From: SAR202 cluster bacterium
GTDB lineage: Bacteria; Chloroflexota; Dehalococcoidia; Lucifugimonadales; Lucifugimonadaceae
Assembly: GCA_008373205.1 (NCBI GenBank)
Contig: RQOS01000056.1
Coordinates: forward strand, 1 to 49,567
Length of the DNA stretch: 49,567 bases
Reading direction: 5' to 3'
Shown here one piece after another: positions 9,271 through 19,306 of this stretch (positions are counted from its first letter, which is position 1; each line of letters starts with the position of its first letter). The translations under genes and the position numbers were made by a program. The notes under the pieces were generated by a model, which saw nothing but the letters and a program-made list of their open reading frames with translations, had not been told where the DNA came from and searched no databases.

Positions 9271-11013
9271 TTATGAAGAAGTATAATTTTTGTAAGAAAA
9301 CTTATAATCTGATGATATAGGATATCTTCTATCTCTACCGAAAGCCAAGGATGTTATTTTTATACCTGGCGGAGATTGCCTTCTCTTATATTCATTTCTA
9401 TCAATCATTCCTAAAATTTCTATAATTTTTTCTTCAGACATTAATGATGTTATCTCGGAAGAGTTAAGAATTTCTTGAATACTTTCTTTTTGTTCTATAT
9501 ATTTTTCAATTATTTTATCTAAAATTTCATAATCAGGTAATGAATCATTATCAAATTGATCTGGCTTCAATTCTGCAGAGGGAGCTTTATTAATTATATT
9601 TTTTGGAATCATTTCTGATTCAGAATTTTTATTTATAAATTTAGATAATTCATAAACTAAGGTTTTGGGGACATCCTTAAGAACTGAAAATCCTCCTGCC
9701 ATATCTCCATACAGAGTTGCATATCCTGTAGCCATTTCTGATTTATTACCAGTTGATAAAACAAGCCAAGAGAATTTATTTGATATAGCCATTATCAAAT
9801 TACCTCGAATTCTTGCTTGTAAATTTTCTTCTGCATTATTTTCTTTAGTTCCATCAAACATAGTTTTTAAGCTGTTCAAAAATGTTTCATGAGATTCTTT
9901 TATTGGAATATTAATAAGCTCGATACCAAGATTCTTACATAATTGTTCAGAATCTGTTACTGAATGGTTAGATGAAAATTTAGAGGGTAAGGTAACCACT
10001 TTTACATTTTCCTTACCCACAGCCATTGTAGCTATGTAAGTTACTAATGCAGAATCAATTCCACCTGACAAACTTACTAGACATTTTTCAAAACCATTTT
10101 TCCATGCATAATCTTTTGTACCCAATATCAATGCATTTAAAATATCTTCTAGTCTGCTTGAGTTGTTAATATTAGGAATAAATTTTGAGTCTTTTTTTTC
10201 TATAATTTTTATCTCTTTTTCAATAATTTTATATTCGTTAATTTTAGAGCTTTTAGGTTTATCAATAGCTTTATAATCTGATATTTCTAAATCTATAATT
10301 TCATTACTTTCTTTGAAGCTAGGTAAAGAAGAAATTATTTCTCCTTTATTATTTAGAACTAATGAACTTCCATCAAAAATCAATTCATCTTGCCCCCCAA
10401 CACTATTTAGATATATCAGATATGAATTGCAATTTTTTGCAACAGTTGAAAGATGATTTTTTCTTATTTCTTTTTTACTTATGTCGAATGGAGAGCCATT
10501 GATATTTAATATCAAATTACAGTTTAATTCTGATTGTAATTTACAAATTTCATAATCATCCCAGATATCTTCACAAATACTTAATCCAATTTTGATTTCT
10601 GAATTTTTCAATACAACTAAATCTTTACCCTTTGTGAAATATCTTTTTTCATCAAATACTCCGTAATTTGGTAACTTATTTTTTCTGTATGTAGCTATTA
10701 ATTTTTTATTTGACACTACAGCTGCCGCATTATAAGTTCCACTAATATCTTTATCTATAAATCCTATAATTGCAGTAATATTGCTTGTTGAGTCAATTAT
10801 TTCATTTAGAGCTTTTTTATTGTTTTCGATAAAATGATTACTCAAAACTAAGTCTTCAGGAGGGTAGCCTGTAATAGAAAGCTCTGGGAAGCATATAATG
10901 TCACAATTCTTTTTCTCAGCTTCAGATATTTTTTCAATGATTTTTTTCGTATTAAGATCTAAAGAACCTACTTTAGTATTAATTTGATTCATTGATATCC
11001 TGATAATAGACAT
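9271..11013 (-). CDS. nadE: Glutamine-dependent NAD+ synthetase
   Basis: N-terminal nitrilase domain (CFPELSITGYPPEDL, CEDIWDD) plus SLSGGIDSAL synthetase domain, STGNKSEMATGYATLYGDMAGGF. Confidence 0.95.
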   Translation of the reverse strand: MSIIRISMNQINTKVGSLDLNTKKIIEKISEAEKKNCDIICFPELSITGYPPEDLVLSNHFIENNKKALNEIIDSTSNITAIIGFIDKDISGTYNAAAVVSNKKLIATYRKNKLPNYGVFDEKRYFTKGKDLVVLKNSEIKIGLSICEDIWDDYEICKLQSELNCNLILNINGSPFDISKKEIRKNHLSTVAKNCNSYLIYLNSVGGQDELIFDGSSLVLNNKGEIISSLPSFKESNEIIDLEISDYKAIDKPKSSKINEYKIIEKEIKIIEKKDSKFIPNINNSSRLEDILNALILGTKDYAWKNGFEKCLVSLSGGIDSALVTYIATMAVGKENVKVVTLPSKFSSNHSVTDSEQLCKNLGIELINIPIKESHETFLNSLKTMFDGTKENNAEENLQARIRGNLIMAISNKFSWLVLSTGNKSEMATGYATLYGDMAGGFSVLKDVPKTLVYELSKFINKNSESEMIPKNIINKAPSAELKPDQFDNDSLPDYEILDKIIEKYIEQKESIQEILNSSEITSLMSEEKIIEILGMIDRNEYKRRQSPPGIKITSLAFGRDRRYPISSDYKFSYKNYTSS

Positions 11014-11029
11014 CTTTATTCCATTATTT

Positions 11030-12484
11030 TTAATTTATTTTTCTATAATATCCTCTTACATCGGGCAAGTTCGAACTTCCCTGAAGAAAAGTATCTATGT
11101 TTTTAGCGCATGATCTTCCACTAGCAATTGCATGAACAACTAATGATTGCCCTCTTTCCATATCCCCACAAGAAAATACTTTATTAACATTTGTCATCAT
11201 ATTATTGTCAGTTTTAACATTCCCTCTTTCATCAAATTCTACATCAAGATTTGATAGTAAACCCTCTTGGAGAGGGTGTACAAATCCCATAGCTAAAAGT
11301 ACTAATTCTGATTTGATTTCAAACTGACTTTTATCGACTTTTTCCATATTATATTTACCAGATTTATCTTTTTTCCACTCTACTTTTTCACAGATCAATT
11401 TTTCTAAGCTTTTTGTTCCACTAAATTCATTAGTTAAAATACTATATTGTCTATCTCCACCTTCTTCATGGGCTGAAGAAGTTCGCAATATCATTGGCCA
11501 TTCGGGCCATGGGTTGTCGTTTGACCTACCTTCGGGAGGCTCAGGCATTATTTCTATTTGAGTAATACTTTTTGCACCTTGCCTTATTGATGTTCCTAAA
11601 CAATCTGCCCCAGTATCTCCACCTCCAATAATTACAACATTCTTATTTTTTGCAGTTATTTCTCTATCTTTTGGATTTTCGTTCCATCTATTTTGTTCTG
11701 AAAGGAAATCCATAGCAAAATGAACTCCTTCCAAATCTCTACCCTTTATAGGTAAATCTCTTGGTACTGTTGATCCGCCTGCAAGACAAATAGAATCATA
11801 TTTTTCCATTAACTCATCGGCAGTTATATCAATCCCTGCATTTACTGAACACTTAAATATAATTCCTTCTTCAGCAAGAAGATTTATCCTTCTCTCTACA
11901 ATAGCTTTTTCTAGCTTAAATTCAGGTATACCAAACCTTAGTAATCCTCCTGGATGTTCATTTTTTTCATAAACAGTAATTTCATGACCAGCTCTATTTA
12001 ATTGTTGAGCTACAGCTAAACCAGCTGGACCTGAACCAATTATTGCTATTTTTTTTCCAGTTCTAGTTTTTGGAGGCTCTGGTTTTACTAACCCAGATTC
12101 CCAAGCTTTTTCTATAATGTTTTTTTCAATCATTTCTATTGATACAGGATCATTATTAATAGAAAGTGTGCAAGAAGCTTCACAAGGTGCAGGACAAATT
12201 CTTCCAGTGAATTCCGGAAAATTATTTGTAGCAGAAAGTCTTAAATACGCAGATTCCCAATCTTCTTTGTAAACTAAATCATTAAATTCTGGAATTAAAT
12301 TACCTAACGGGCAACCATTATTACAAAAAGGGACTCCGCAATCCATGCATCGAGAAGCTTGAATTTTTGCCTCTTCTTTTGTCCAAGGGACATAAATCTC
12401 TTGCCAATTTTGTACCCTTTCATTAACGGGTTTTCTCTTTTCTGTATTTCTTTTTTGATTTTTAAAACCTGAGATACTACCCAT
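11030..12484 (-). CDS. gltD: Glutamate synthase small subunit
   Basis: ASRCMDCGVPFCNNGCPLGN Fe-S motif, GSGPAGLAVAQQLNRAGH, GGGDTGADCLGTSIRQGA. Confidence 0.97.
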   Translation of the reverse strand: MGSISGFKNQKRNTEKRKPVNERVQNWQEIYVPWTKEEAKIQASRCMDCGVPFCNNGCPLGNLIPEFNDLVYKEDWESAYLRLSATNNFPEFTGRICPAPCEASCTLSINNDPVSIEMIEKNIIEKAWESGLVKPEPPKTRTGKKIAIIGSGPAGLAVAQQLNRAGHEITVYEKNEHPGGLLRFGIPEFKLEKAIVERRINLLAEEGIIFKCSVNAGIDITADELMEKYDSICLAGGSTVPRDLPIKGRDLEGVHFAMDFLSEQNRWNENPKDREITAKNKNVVIIGGGDTGADCLGTSIRQGAKSITQIEIMPEPPEGRSNDNPWPEWPMILRTSSAHEEGGDRQYSILTNEFSGTKSLEKLICEKVEWKKDKSGKYNMEKVDKSQFEIKSELVLLAMGFVHPLQEGLLSNLDVEFDERGNVKTDNNMMTNVNKVFSCGDMERGQSLVVHAIASGRSCAKNIDTFLQGSSNLPDVRGYYRKIN

Positions 12485-15400
12485 TTACTTTTTCTCTACT
12501 ATTATTTTTTTCTTTAATTAATATTTTAGCGTAAGCTCTAGGGATTATTTTTTTGAAATATTTTAATTCGGAATCCCAATTTTTTAAAATTCTATTAGCT
12601 ACTTGGGAAGAAGTGTAATTATAATGATTATTTACTAAGTCTATTAATAATTTTTCATCTTCAGATTTTTTTAAGATTTTCTCAATATCAGAAAGTTCAG
12701 GATTGAAATTTTCCAAGAATGAAGAATCAGGATCATATACGTAAGCTATGCCTCCGCTCATTCCTGCTCCAAAATTCCTTCCAACTTCTCCTAGCACTAC
12801 AACTGTTCCACCTGTCATGTATTCACATCCATGATTTCCTATACCCTCTACAACCGCTTTCGCTGCAGAATTTCTAACACCAAATCTTTCTCCAGCTTTT
12901 CCATTTATGTAGACTTCTCCACCAGTTGATCCATAGAGTGCAACATTACCTATTATGATATTGTTTTCTGCAATAAATGATGATTTTTTAATATTAGGAC
13001 TAACCACTATTTTCCCACCAGATAGCCCCTTGGCAAAGTAATCATTAGCATCTCCTCTAAGATTAAAATGAATTCCTTTTGATAAAAATGCACCAAAACT
13101 TTGACCTGCAGATCCCTCAAAATTGATCTTTATACTATCTTCTGGTAATCCTTTTTCACCATATAATTTAGTAACCTTACCGGAAGTAATTGCACCAACT
13201 GTTCTATTAGTATTATTTATACTGAAATTTAATTCAGTCTTCTGTTTTGATATCTTTTCTAAATCTAATTTCGATAATATTTTTTTATCTAGAGCTATTT
13301 CTAGTTGATGATCTTGTGAGGTAGAACAATAGTTTTTTAAGCCTTCTATTCCTTTAGGCTTATAAAGAATTCTAGAAAGATCTATTTTGCTCGCTTTCCA
13401 ATGATCTATATCTTTTCTTTGTTTTAACTTATCTACTCTTCCCACCATTTCATTAACTGTTCTGAAACCTAAATTTGCCATTTCTTTTCTTAAGCTCTGT
13501 GCCAAAAATTTGAAATAATTTACTACTGCTTCAGGAGTTCCTTTGAATAATTTTCTTAATTCTGGATCTTGAGTAGCTACACCTACTGAACATGTATTTA
13601 GGTGGCATTTTCTGAGCATTATGCATCCCATTGTAATTAATGAAGCTGTAGCTACACCCCATTCTTCAGCACCTAGCATTGTTGCAATAGCAACATCTTT
13701 ACCCGTTTTCAGTTGGCCATCAGTTTGAACAGTTATTCTATCTCTCAAGCCTTGCTCAACAAGAACTTGTTGAGTTTCTGCCACTCCTAATTCCCATGGC
13801 AATCCTGCATGCCTTATTGATGATAATGGAGAAGCTCCAGTTCCTCCGGAAAATCCCGATATCAAAACTACGTCAGCCTTTCCTTTTGATACACCTGCGG
13901 CTATTATTCCAACTCCAACTTCAGATACTAATTTGACATGTATTCTTGCATCTTCATTAACATTTTTTAGATCGTGAATTAGCTGGGCCATATCTTCAAT
14001 TGAATAAATATCATGATGTGGAGGAGGAGAGATAAGTTCAACTCCTGGAGTTGTTTTTCTTATAGAAGCAATATAGTCAGAAATTTTGTGCCCAGGTATC
14101 TCTCCACCTTCTCCAGGTTTTGCACCTTGAGCCATTTTTATTTGAATATCTTTTGAATTAACTAAATAATTTGTAGTTACCCCAAACCTGCCCGATGCAA
14201 CTTGCTTCACAGCAGAATTTCTTGAATCACCATTAGGATCTGGAGTATATCTTGACTCATCCTCTCCACCTTCTCCAGTGTTTGATCTAGCTCCAATTCT
14301 ATTCATAGCAACAGCTAAAGTTTCATGAGCTTCTCTAGAAATTGAACCTAAAGAAATAGCTCCGGTTGCAAATCTCTTAAGAATTTCAATTTCTGATTCT
14401 ACTTCTTCTAACTCGATCGGCTCTGAACTTTCATAATCTATTTCTAGTAAATTTCTAATAGTGATATCCCCGTAATAATCTTTATTAGCTGCTTCCTCAA
14501 ATCTTTGATAAGTTTCTAAGTCATTTTGAGTAGATGACTTTTGAAGTAATGATATTGTTTCTGGAGACCACATATGTCTTTCTCCAGTTCCTCTCCATAA
14601 GTAAAGGCCTCCAAGATCAAGTTTTAGGTTTGATGGGATTTTTGAGTCTGAAAATGCATTTTTATGAAAAAGTAAATAATCGTCACAAATCTCTTTAATT
14701 CCAATTCCGCCTATTCTTGAAGGAGTCCACTTAAATGATGATTCTATTAGTTCTTCACCAATACCTAGAGCTTCAAACTGTTGTGCACCCATATAACCTT
14801 GAAGAGTTGAAATCCCCATTTTTGACATAGTCTTTAGAACTCCACTTATGGAAGCCTTACAAAAATTTTCTTGATTTTTTTTATAATCCTCTGGTTTTGA
14901 GAAATCTCTTACGGTATCAAGTGCAATGAATGGATTTATAGCCGAAATACCATATCCATATAAAACCGCGAAGTGATGTACTTCTCTAGCTTCCCCTGTT
15001 TCATAAATAAGATCTACCTTATCTCTTAAGTTTGACCTTATTAGATGATGATGAAGAGCTCCAGCAACAAGCAAAGATGGGAGCGCTGCTTTATTTTTAT
15101 CTACACCTCTGTCCGAAAGAACTATAACGGATACATTTTTTTGAATCAATTCTTCAGTTTTAGATTTTATTTCACTTAATGCCTCTTCAAATCCTTCTTT
15201 ACCTTTTTGGACATCAAATAGAGTAGAAACTCTTCTGGCTTTTATACCTTTGTCTTCAATTTCTAGTAGCTTAGAGATTTCTTCATTGAGCATTATTGGT
15301 CTTTCAATTTTTAATAATTCAGAGTGCTTAGATGTTTCTGAAAGCAAGTTTTCTCTTTTCCCAACAAGAATACTCATTTGGGTAACCATTTTTTCTCTTA

Positions 15401-17030
15401 TTGGATCTAAAGGTGGGTTTGATACTTGTGCAAAAAGTTGTTTGAAGTATGAAAAAAGATTTTGAGGTTTGTCAGATAGTACTGCAAGGGGAGCATCATT
15501 ACCCATAGAACCATTGGGCTGATTACCACTATCACTCATTGGCTTAATTATGACACCTATATCTTCGTTGGAATATCCATATGATATTTGTTGCTCAAGT
15601 AAATCTGAATCTTTATATGAAATTTCTTCTTTTGAGTTTTCAATATCATCAAGATTAATAGAATTATTCTTAATCCATTCAGAATAGGGATTCTTATTTA
15701 CAAGATCTTCCATTATTTCTTCTGAATCAATAATCCTTCCTTGATCAAAATCAACCAAGAATCCTTTACCAGGAGTCATTCTTGACTTGAGCTTTATACT
15801 TTCGGAATCAATATCTAAAACACCTGTTTCAGATGACATGATTAATATATTATCGTCAGTTACTGTATACCTAAAAGGCCTAAATCCATTTCTATCAAGA
15901 CAGGCTCCTAATTTATCACCATCTGTAAATGCAATCATAGCAGGTCCATCCCAAGGTTCCATCAAACCTGCATGATATTGGTAGAATGACTTTGTTTTAT
16001 TATCCATTTGATCATTATGATCCCATGCTGCAGGAATCATCATTGAAGCAACATGCTCAATTGGTCTTCCCCCATGGAATAATAATTCGAACACATTGTC
16101 TAAAGATGCTGTATCTGAAGCGTCTTCTTCGCATATTGGAAGAATATCTGAATTACTGTAAAAATCTTCTGTAAGTAGATTTTTTTCCCTAGCCTTCATC
16201 CAATTTCTATTTCCTCTTACAGTATTGATTTCTCCATTGTGAGCTAACATCCTATATGGGTGCGCCAGTTTCCAAGATCCTAAGGTGTTAGTTGAAAATC
16301 TTGAATGAACTAAACCAAAGCAACTTTTTATTTTATCTGATTGAAGATCGTTATAAAAATTTGCTAGCTGTTCAGTTCTGAGTAAACCTTTGTAAATTAT
16401 CAGTTTATTGGATAAAGAGCAGATATAAAATTCATTTTCTAGAATTAGTTTATTTGATTCATCCTTTAATGAATTGATCTTATTTTCTATAATTTTTCTA
16501 GAAAGAAATAAGTTTTTTTCAAAGTCTTTATCTTTATTAGTATTTTCTACAAATATTTGTTTAATGCTAGGCATAGCATCTTTCGACCATTCACCAATCA
16601 TGCTAGGTGAAGTAGGAACATCTCTAATGTAAATTAGTTTCATAGATTTTGAAACCAACTCATTTTCTATAATATCAAGTATGTTTTTTTGTAACTTACT
16701 GTCGTTCGGAAGAAAAATAATTCCACTGGCATACAAACCTTCATCCGGTAAATTGATTTTTTCTTTAGACAATATTTCTTTATAAAAATCATGAGGAATT
16801 TGTATAGTTATTCCAGCTCCATCTCCAGTTTCTGGGTCACATCCACATGCTCCTCTATGCTCAAGATTTACTAAAACCTCTAGAGAATTTTTAACTATAG
16901 AATTAGATTTTATACCCTTGATATTTGCAACTACACCAACCCCACAAGCATCTTTATCTAGATGGTATTGGCAAAGACCATTATTTTTAAGATCATCTAA
17001 ATTCTTAAGTAATTTATTTTTGTTATACAT
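12477..17030 (-). CDS. gltB: Glutamate synthase large subunit
   Basis: DACGVGVVA amidotransferase Cys after a short propeptide, EHRGACGCDPETGDGAG, MAQGAKPGEGGEIPG, SGFSGGTGASPLSSI, C-terminal GXGXG domain. Confidence 0.98.
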   Translation of the reverse strand: MYNKNKLLKNLDDLKNNGLCQYHLDKDACGVGVVANIKGIKSNSIVKNSLEVLVNLEHRGACGCDPETGDGAGITIQIPHDFYKEILSKEKINLPDEGLYASGIIFLPNDSKLQKNILDIIENELVSKSMKLIYIRDVPTSPSMIGEWSKDAMPSIKQIFVENTNKDKDFEKNLFLSRKIIENKINSLKDESNKLILENEFYICSLSNKLIIYKGLLRTEQLANFYNDLQSDKIKSCFGLVHSRFSTNTLGSWKLAHPYRMLAHNGEINTVRGNRNWMKAREKNLLTEDFYSNSDILPICEEDASDTASLDNVFELLFHGGRPIEHVASMMIPAAWDHNDQMDNKTKSFYQYHAGLMEPWDGPAMIAFTDGDKLGACLDRNGFRPFRYTVTDDNILIMSSETGVLDIDSESIKLKSRMTPGKGFLVDFDQGRIIDSEEIMEDLVNKNPYSEWIKNNSINLDDIENSKEEISYKDSDLLEQQISYGYSNEDIGVIIKPMSDSGNQPNGSMGNDAPLAVLSDKPQNLFSYFKQLFAQVSNPPLDPIREKMVTQMSILVGKRENLLSETSKHSELLKIERPIMLNEEISKLLEIEDKGIKARRVSTLFDVQKGKEGFEEALSEIKSKTEELIQKNVSVIVLSDRGVDKNKAALPSLLVAGALHHHLIRSNLRDKVDLIYETGEAREVHHFAVLYGYGISAINPFIALDTVRDFSKPEDYKKNQENFCKASISGVLKTMSKMGISTLQGYMGAQQFEALGIGEELIESSFKWTPSRIGGIGIKEICDDYLLFHKNAFSDSKIPSNLKLDLGGLYLWRGTGERHMWSPETISLLQKSSTQNDLETYQRFEEAANKDYYGDITIRNLLEIDYESSEPIELEEVESEIEILKRFATGAISLGSISREAHETLAVAMNRIGARSNTGEGGEDESRYTPDPNGDSRNSAVKQVASGRFGVTTNYLVNSKDIQIKMAQGAKPGEGGEIPGHKISDYIASIRKTTPGVELISPPPHHDIYSIEDMAQLIHDLKNVNEDARIHVKLVSEVGVGIIAAGVSKGKADVVLISGFSGGTGASPLSSIRHAGLPWELGVAETQQVLVEQGLRDRITVQTDGQLKTGKDVAIATMLGAEEWGVATASLITMGCIMLRKCHLNTCSVGVATQDPELRKLFKGTPEAVVNYFKFLAQSLRKEMANLGFRTVNEMVGRVDKLKQRKDIDHWKASKIDLSRILYKPKGIEGLKNYCSTSQDHQLEIALDKKILSKLDLEKISKQKTELNFSINNTNRTVGAITSGKVTKLYGEKGLPEDSIKINFEGSAGQSFGAFLSKGIHFNLRGDANDYFAKGLSGGKIVVSPNIKKSSFIAENNIIIGNVALYGSTGGEVYINGKAGERFGVRNSAAKAVVEGIGNHGCEYMTGGTVVVLGEVGRNFGAGMSGGIAYVYDPDSSFLENFNPELSDIEKILKKSEDEKLLIDLVNNHYNYTSSQVANRILKNWDSELKYFKKIIPRAYAKILIKEKNNSREKVNG

Positions 17031-17060
17031 TTATAGTAATTAAAATTATAGTAATTAAAA
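17031..17060. repeat. Perfect 15-bp tandem duplication (ttatagtaattaaaa x2) directly upstream of the gltB start
   Basis: Two identical 15-mers read directly; abuts the gltB ATG on the minus strand. Confidence 0.9.
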
Positions 17061-17093
17061 TTTAATTTATTTTTCTTTAAAAAATCCAAAAGT

Positions 17094-18392
17094 TTATAAA
17101 TTCTTATAAAGAAACTTTAAGTAAAAATCTCGTTCGTAATCAGTAACTATAGAGTTATGATCTACCCACTCTTTTTCTTTATTGACTACAATACTATTAT
17201 AAGCATCTATGCCTATAGCGTCCTGTAGAAAATTACCTTTTTGAGATTCTTTAATCGCTTCATTTAAAGTGTTTGGAATATTCGATTCCCAATTTTTTGG
17301 AATTTGTAAATTATCTTTTATCCCTAACATTCCAGCATGAAGTATTGCAGCCAAAGCTAAGTATGGGTTACAAGCAGAATCTGGTAACCTGAATTCAATT
17401 CTTGAGTTATCGTAGTCATTATCGTAGATATGTGGAATTCTTACAATATTTGAAATTTGTAGTTCATTCCCTGTACCAGCTACTGGGGCCTCAAGATTAG
17501 GTAATAATCTCTTATAAGAATTTAGCCATTGATTAGTCACCAAACTCATTTTTGGTGAATATTCCACTAATCCAGCTAAGAAACCTTTGCCTATTTTAGA
17601 AAGTCTATCTTTCCCTTTAGATGAAAAGGCATTATTATCACCTTTATATAATGACAAGTGAAAATGAAGACCGCTTCCATTTAGTGTTTCAAATGGCCTA
17701 GGCATGAAAGTAGCAAATCCACCAAGTTTTGTTGCGGTTTGTTTTACTACGAGTCTTGTTGTTACTATAGAATCAGCCATAGTTAGGGCATCTGTATGTT
17801 TCAATCCTATTTCATGTTGACCTGAAGAAACTTCATGGTGAGAACTCCTAACGGGAATTCCCATTTCTTCTAAACTCAATACACATTCTCTTCGAAGGTC
17901 TGAACCTTTATTATCGTCAGATGTTTGATCAAAATACCCAGCATCGTCCATATCTGCATTTTTTTTGTCACTATCTAAAAAGTAATATTCAATTTCAGGA
18001 CCAACATAAAATTTGTAACCTAATTCATTTACTTCCTGTAACTTTTCTTGCAAAACTTTTCTACTATCAATTATTGATTCTTTATTATCAAAGCTTTTTA
18101 GATTACAAAAAAGTCTTGCAACAGAATTTTCATTAGGTCTCCACGGAAGAATTTGCCAAGTAGAGAGATCTGGAATTGCTAAGGTATCTGATTCATCTCC
18201 TCTAGCCAATCCTTCTATAGCTCCCCCGTCAAATATCACCCCTTTATCAATACAATCTTCTAAATCTTCTATGTTAATGGCAAATCCCTTGAGTCTACCA
18301 AGAATATCCGTGAACCATAACCTTATGAACTTCACATCATGTTCACTTGCCTGTTTTAATATAAATTCTTTTGTATCTGAGTAATCATTCAT
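17094..18392 (-). CDS. glnA: Type I glutamine synthetase
   Basis: VKFIRLWFTDILGRLKG, GPEIEYYF, NGSGLHFH, NSYKRLLP, RIEFRLPD. The ORF track starts at 18434, but MNDYSDTKEF at 18392 fits the family N-terminus better. Confidence 0.95.
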   Translation of the reverse strand: MNDYSDTKEFILKQASEHDVKFIRLWFTDILGRLKGFAINIEDLEDCIDKGVIFDGGAIEGLARGDESDTLAIPDLSTWQILPWRPNENSVARLFCNLKSFDNKESIIDSRKVLQEKLQEVNELGYKFYVGPEIEYYFLDSDKKNADMDDAGYFDQTSDDNKGSDLRRECVLSLEEMGIPVRSSHHEVSSGQHEIGLKHTDALTMADSIVTTRLVVKQTATKLGGFATFMPRPFETLNGSGLHFHLSLYKGDNNAFSSKGKDRLSKIGKGFLAGLVEYSPKMSLVTNQWLNSYKRLLPNLEAPVAGTGNELQISNIVRIPHIYDNDYDNSRIEFRLPDSACNPYLALAAILHAGMLGIKDNLQIPKNWESNIPNTLNEAIKESQKGNFLQDAIGIDAYNSIVVNKEKEWVDHNSIVTDYERDFYLKFLYKNL

Positions 18393-19152
18393 TTGAATTT
18401 CCTGCTTTATTTTCATTAAATTTGTAACCCACATTCCATATTGTTTCTATGAAATTGTTTTTATGATCTTCAATTTTTCTTCTTAATCTTCTTACGTGAA
18501 CATCAACTGTTCTAGTACCTCCGTAATAATCATAATCCCAAATATTTTTCAATAAATTTTCTCGAGAAAAAACTCTTCCTGGATTAGTTGCTAAAACTTT
18601 CAGGAGTTCCAATTCTTTGAAAGTTAAATCTATTTTTTTGTTTTCTAGAGTGACTAAATATTTTTCTGTATCTATAACTAAATTTTCAAATTTTATTATC
18701 TTCTCATTATTTGTTGAGCTATTAATGTTGCCATTAGAAATACTTTTAGCAATTTGAATTCTCATTGACAAATCATTGTTATTAGTTGGAAGAGTAATTA
18801 TTTGTATGTTTTTGTTAATATTTGAAAGATATTTTTCGTAAGTTGAAAAATTTTCTATAGAAATAATTTTAGATACTTTTGAATTCAATAATTCTTGATA
18901 ATTTTCTGAAAATATTTGGGGGAGATTAATGATTGTTAGCTTATTATCAAGAGAAATATTTATCTCTTCTTCATTTGGAGACTTTAATAAAGGATGAGAT
19001 TCAGCTTTTGTCGTGGCCAAAACTTCGTCTCCATTAAATCTAAAGTCTTTTACTAAATAAACATTTGATGAATGAAAATTTGCATCTAGTAAATTTACTA
19101 GATGGTCTTCTGATCTAAAATTAAAACCTAATAAAAATATATCTTCGAACAT
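18385..19152 (-). CDS. OmpR/PhoB-type winged-helix regulator with atypical receiver domain; candidate nitrogen regulator
   Basis: C-terminal LTFKELELLKVLATNPGRVFSRENLLKNIWDYDYYGGTRTVDVHVRRLRRKIE...GYKF is a classic Trans_reg_C domain; the N-terminus lacks a clear acidic pocket/phospho-Asp; 3' end overlaps glnA. Confidence 0.85.
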   Translation of the reverse strand: MFEDIFLLGFNFRSEDHLVNLLDANFHSSNVYLVKDFRFNGDEVLATTKAESHPLLKSPNEEEINISLDNKLTIINLPQIFSENYQELLNSKVSKIISIENFSTYEKYLSNINKNIQIITLPTNNNDLSMRIQIAKSISNGNINSSTNNEKIIKFENLVIDTEKYLVTLENKKIDLTFKELELLKVLATNPGRVFSRENLLKNIWDYDYYGGTRTVDVHVRRLRRKIEDHKNNFIETIWNVGYKFNENKAGNSNE

Positions 19153-19163
19153 AAATTTTGGGA

Positions 19164-19211
19164 ATCAACTCATTTGTTTAAGATCAATTCTACTACGAAA
19201 AATCAATTCTA
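19164..19211. repeat. Three direct repeats with 19-bp period: ATCAACTCAT, ATCAATTCTA, ATCAATTCTA
   Basis: Starts at 19164, 19183 and 19202, upstream of the minus-strand regulator gene; the last two 10-mers are identical. Confidence 0.7.
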
Positions 19212-19256
19212 TAAATTAAAAAAACTAAAAATAGTTGCAAAATTAACAATTTTTCG

Positions 19257-19286
19257 TTGACGTTATGATAAGAAAATTCGTATACT
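19257..19286 (+). promoter_or_regulatory. Putative sigma70-type promoter of the str/S10/spc operon: TTGACG-N18-TATACT
   Basis: Near-consensus -35 and -10 hexamers upstream of rpsL in the divergent intergenic region. Confidence 0.65.
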
Positions 19287-19306
19287 AGTAGTTTGTGACA
19301 ACAATT

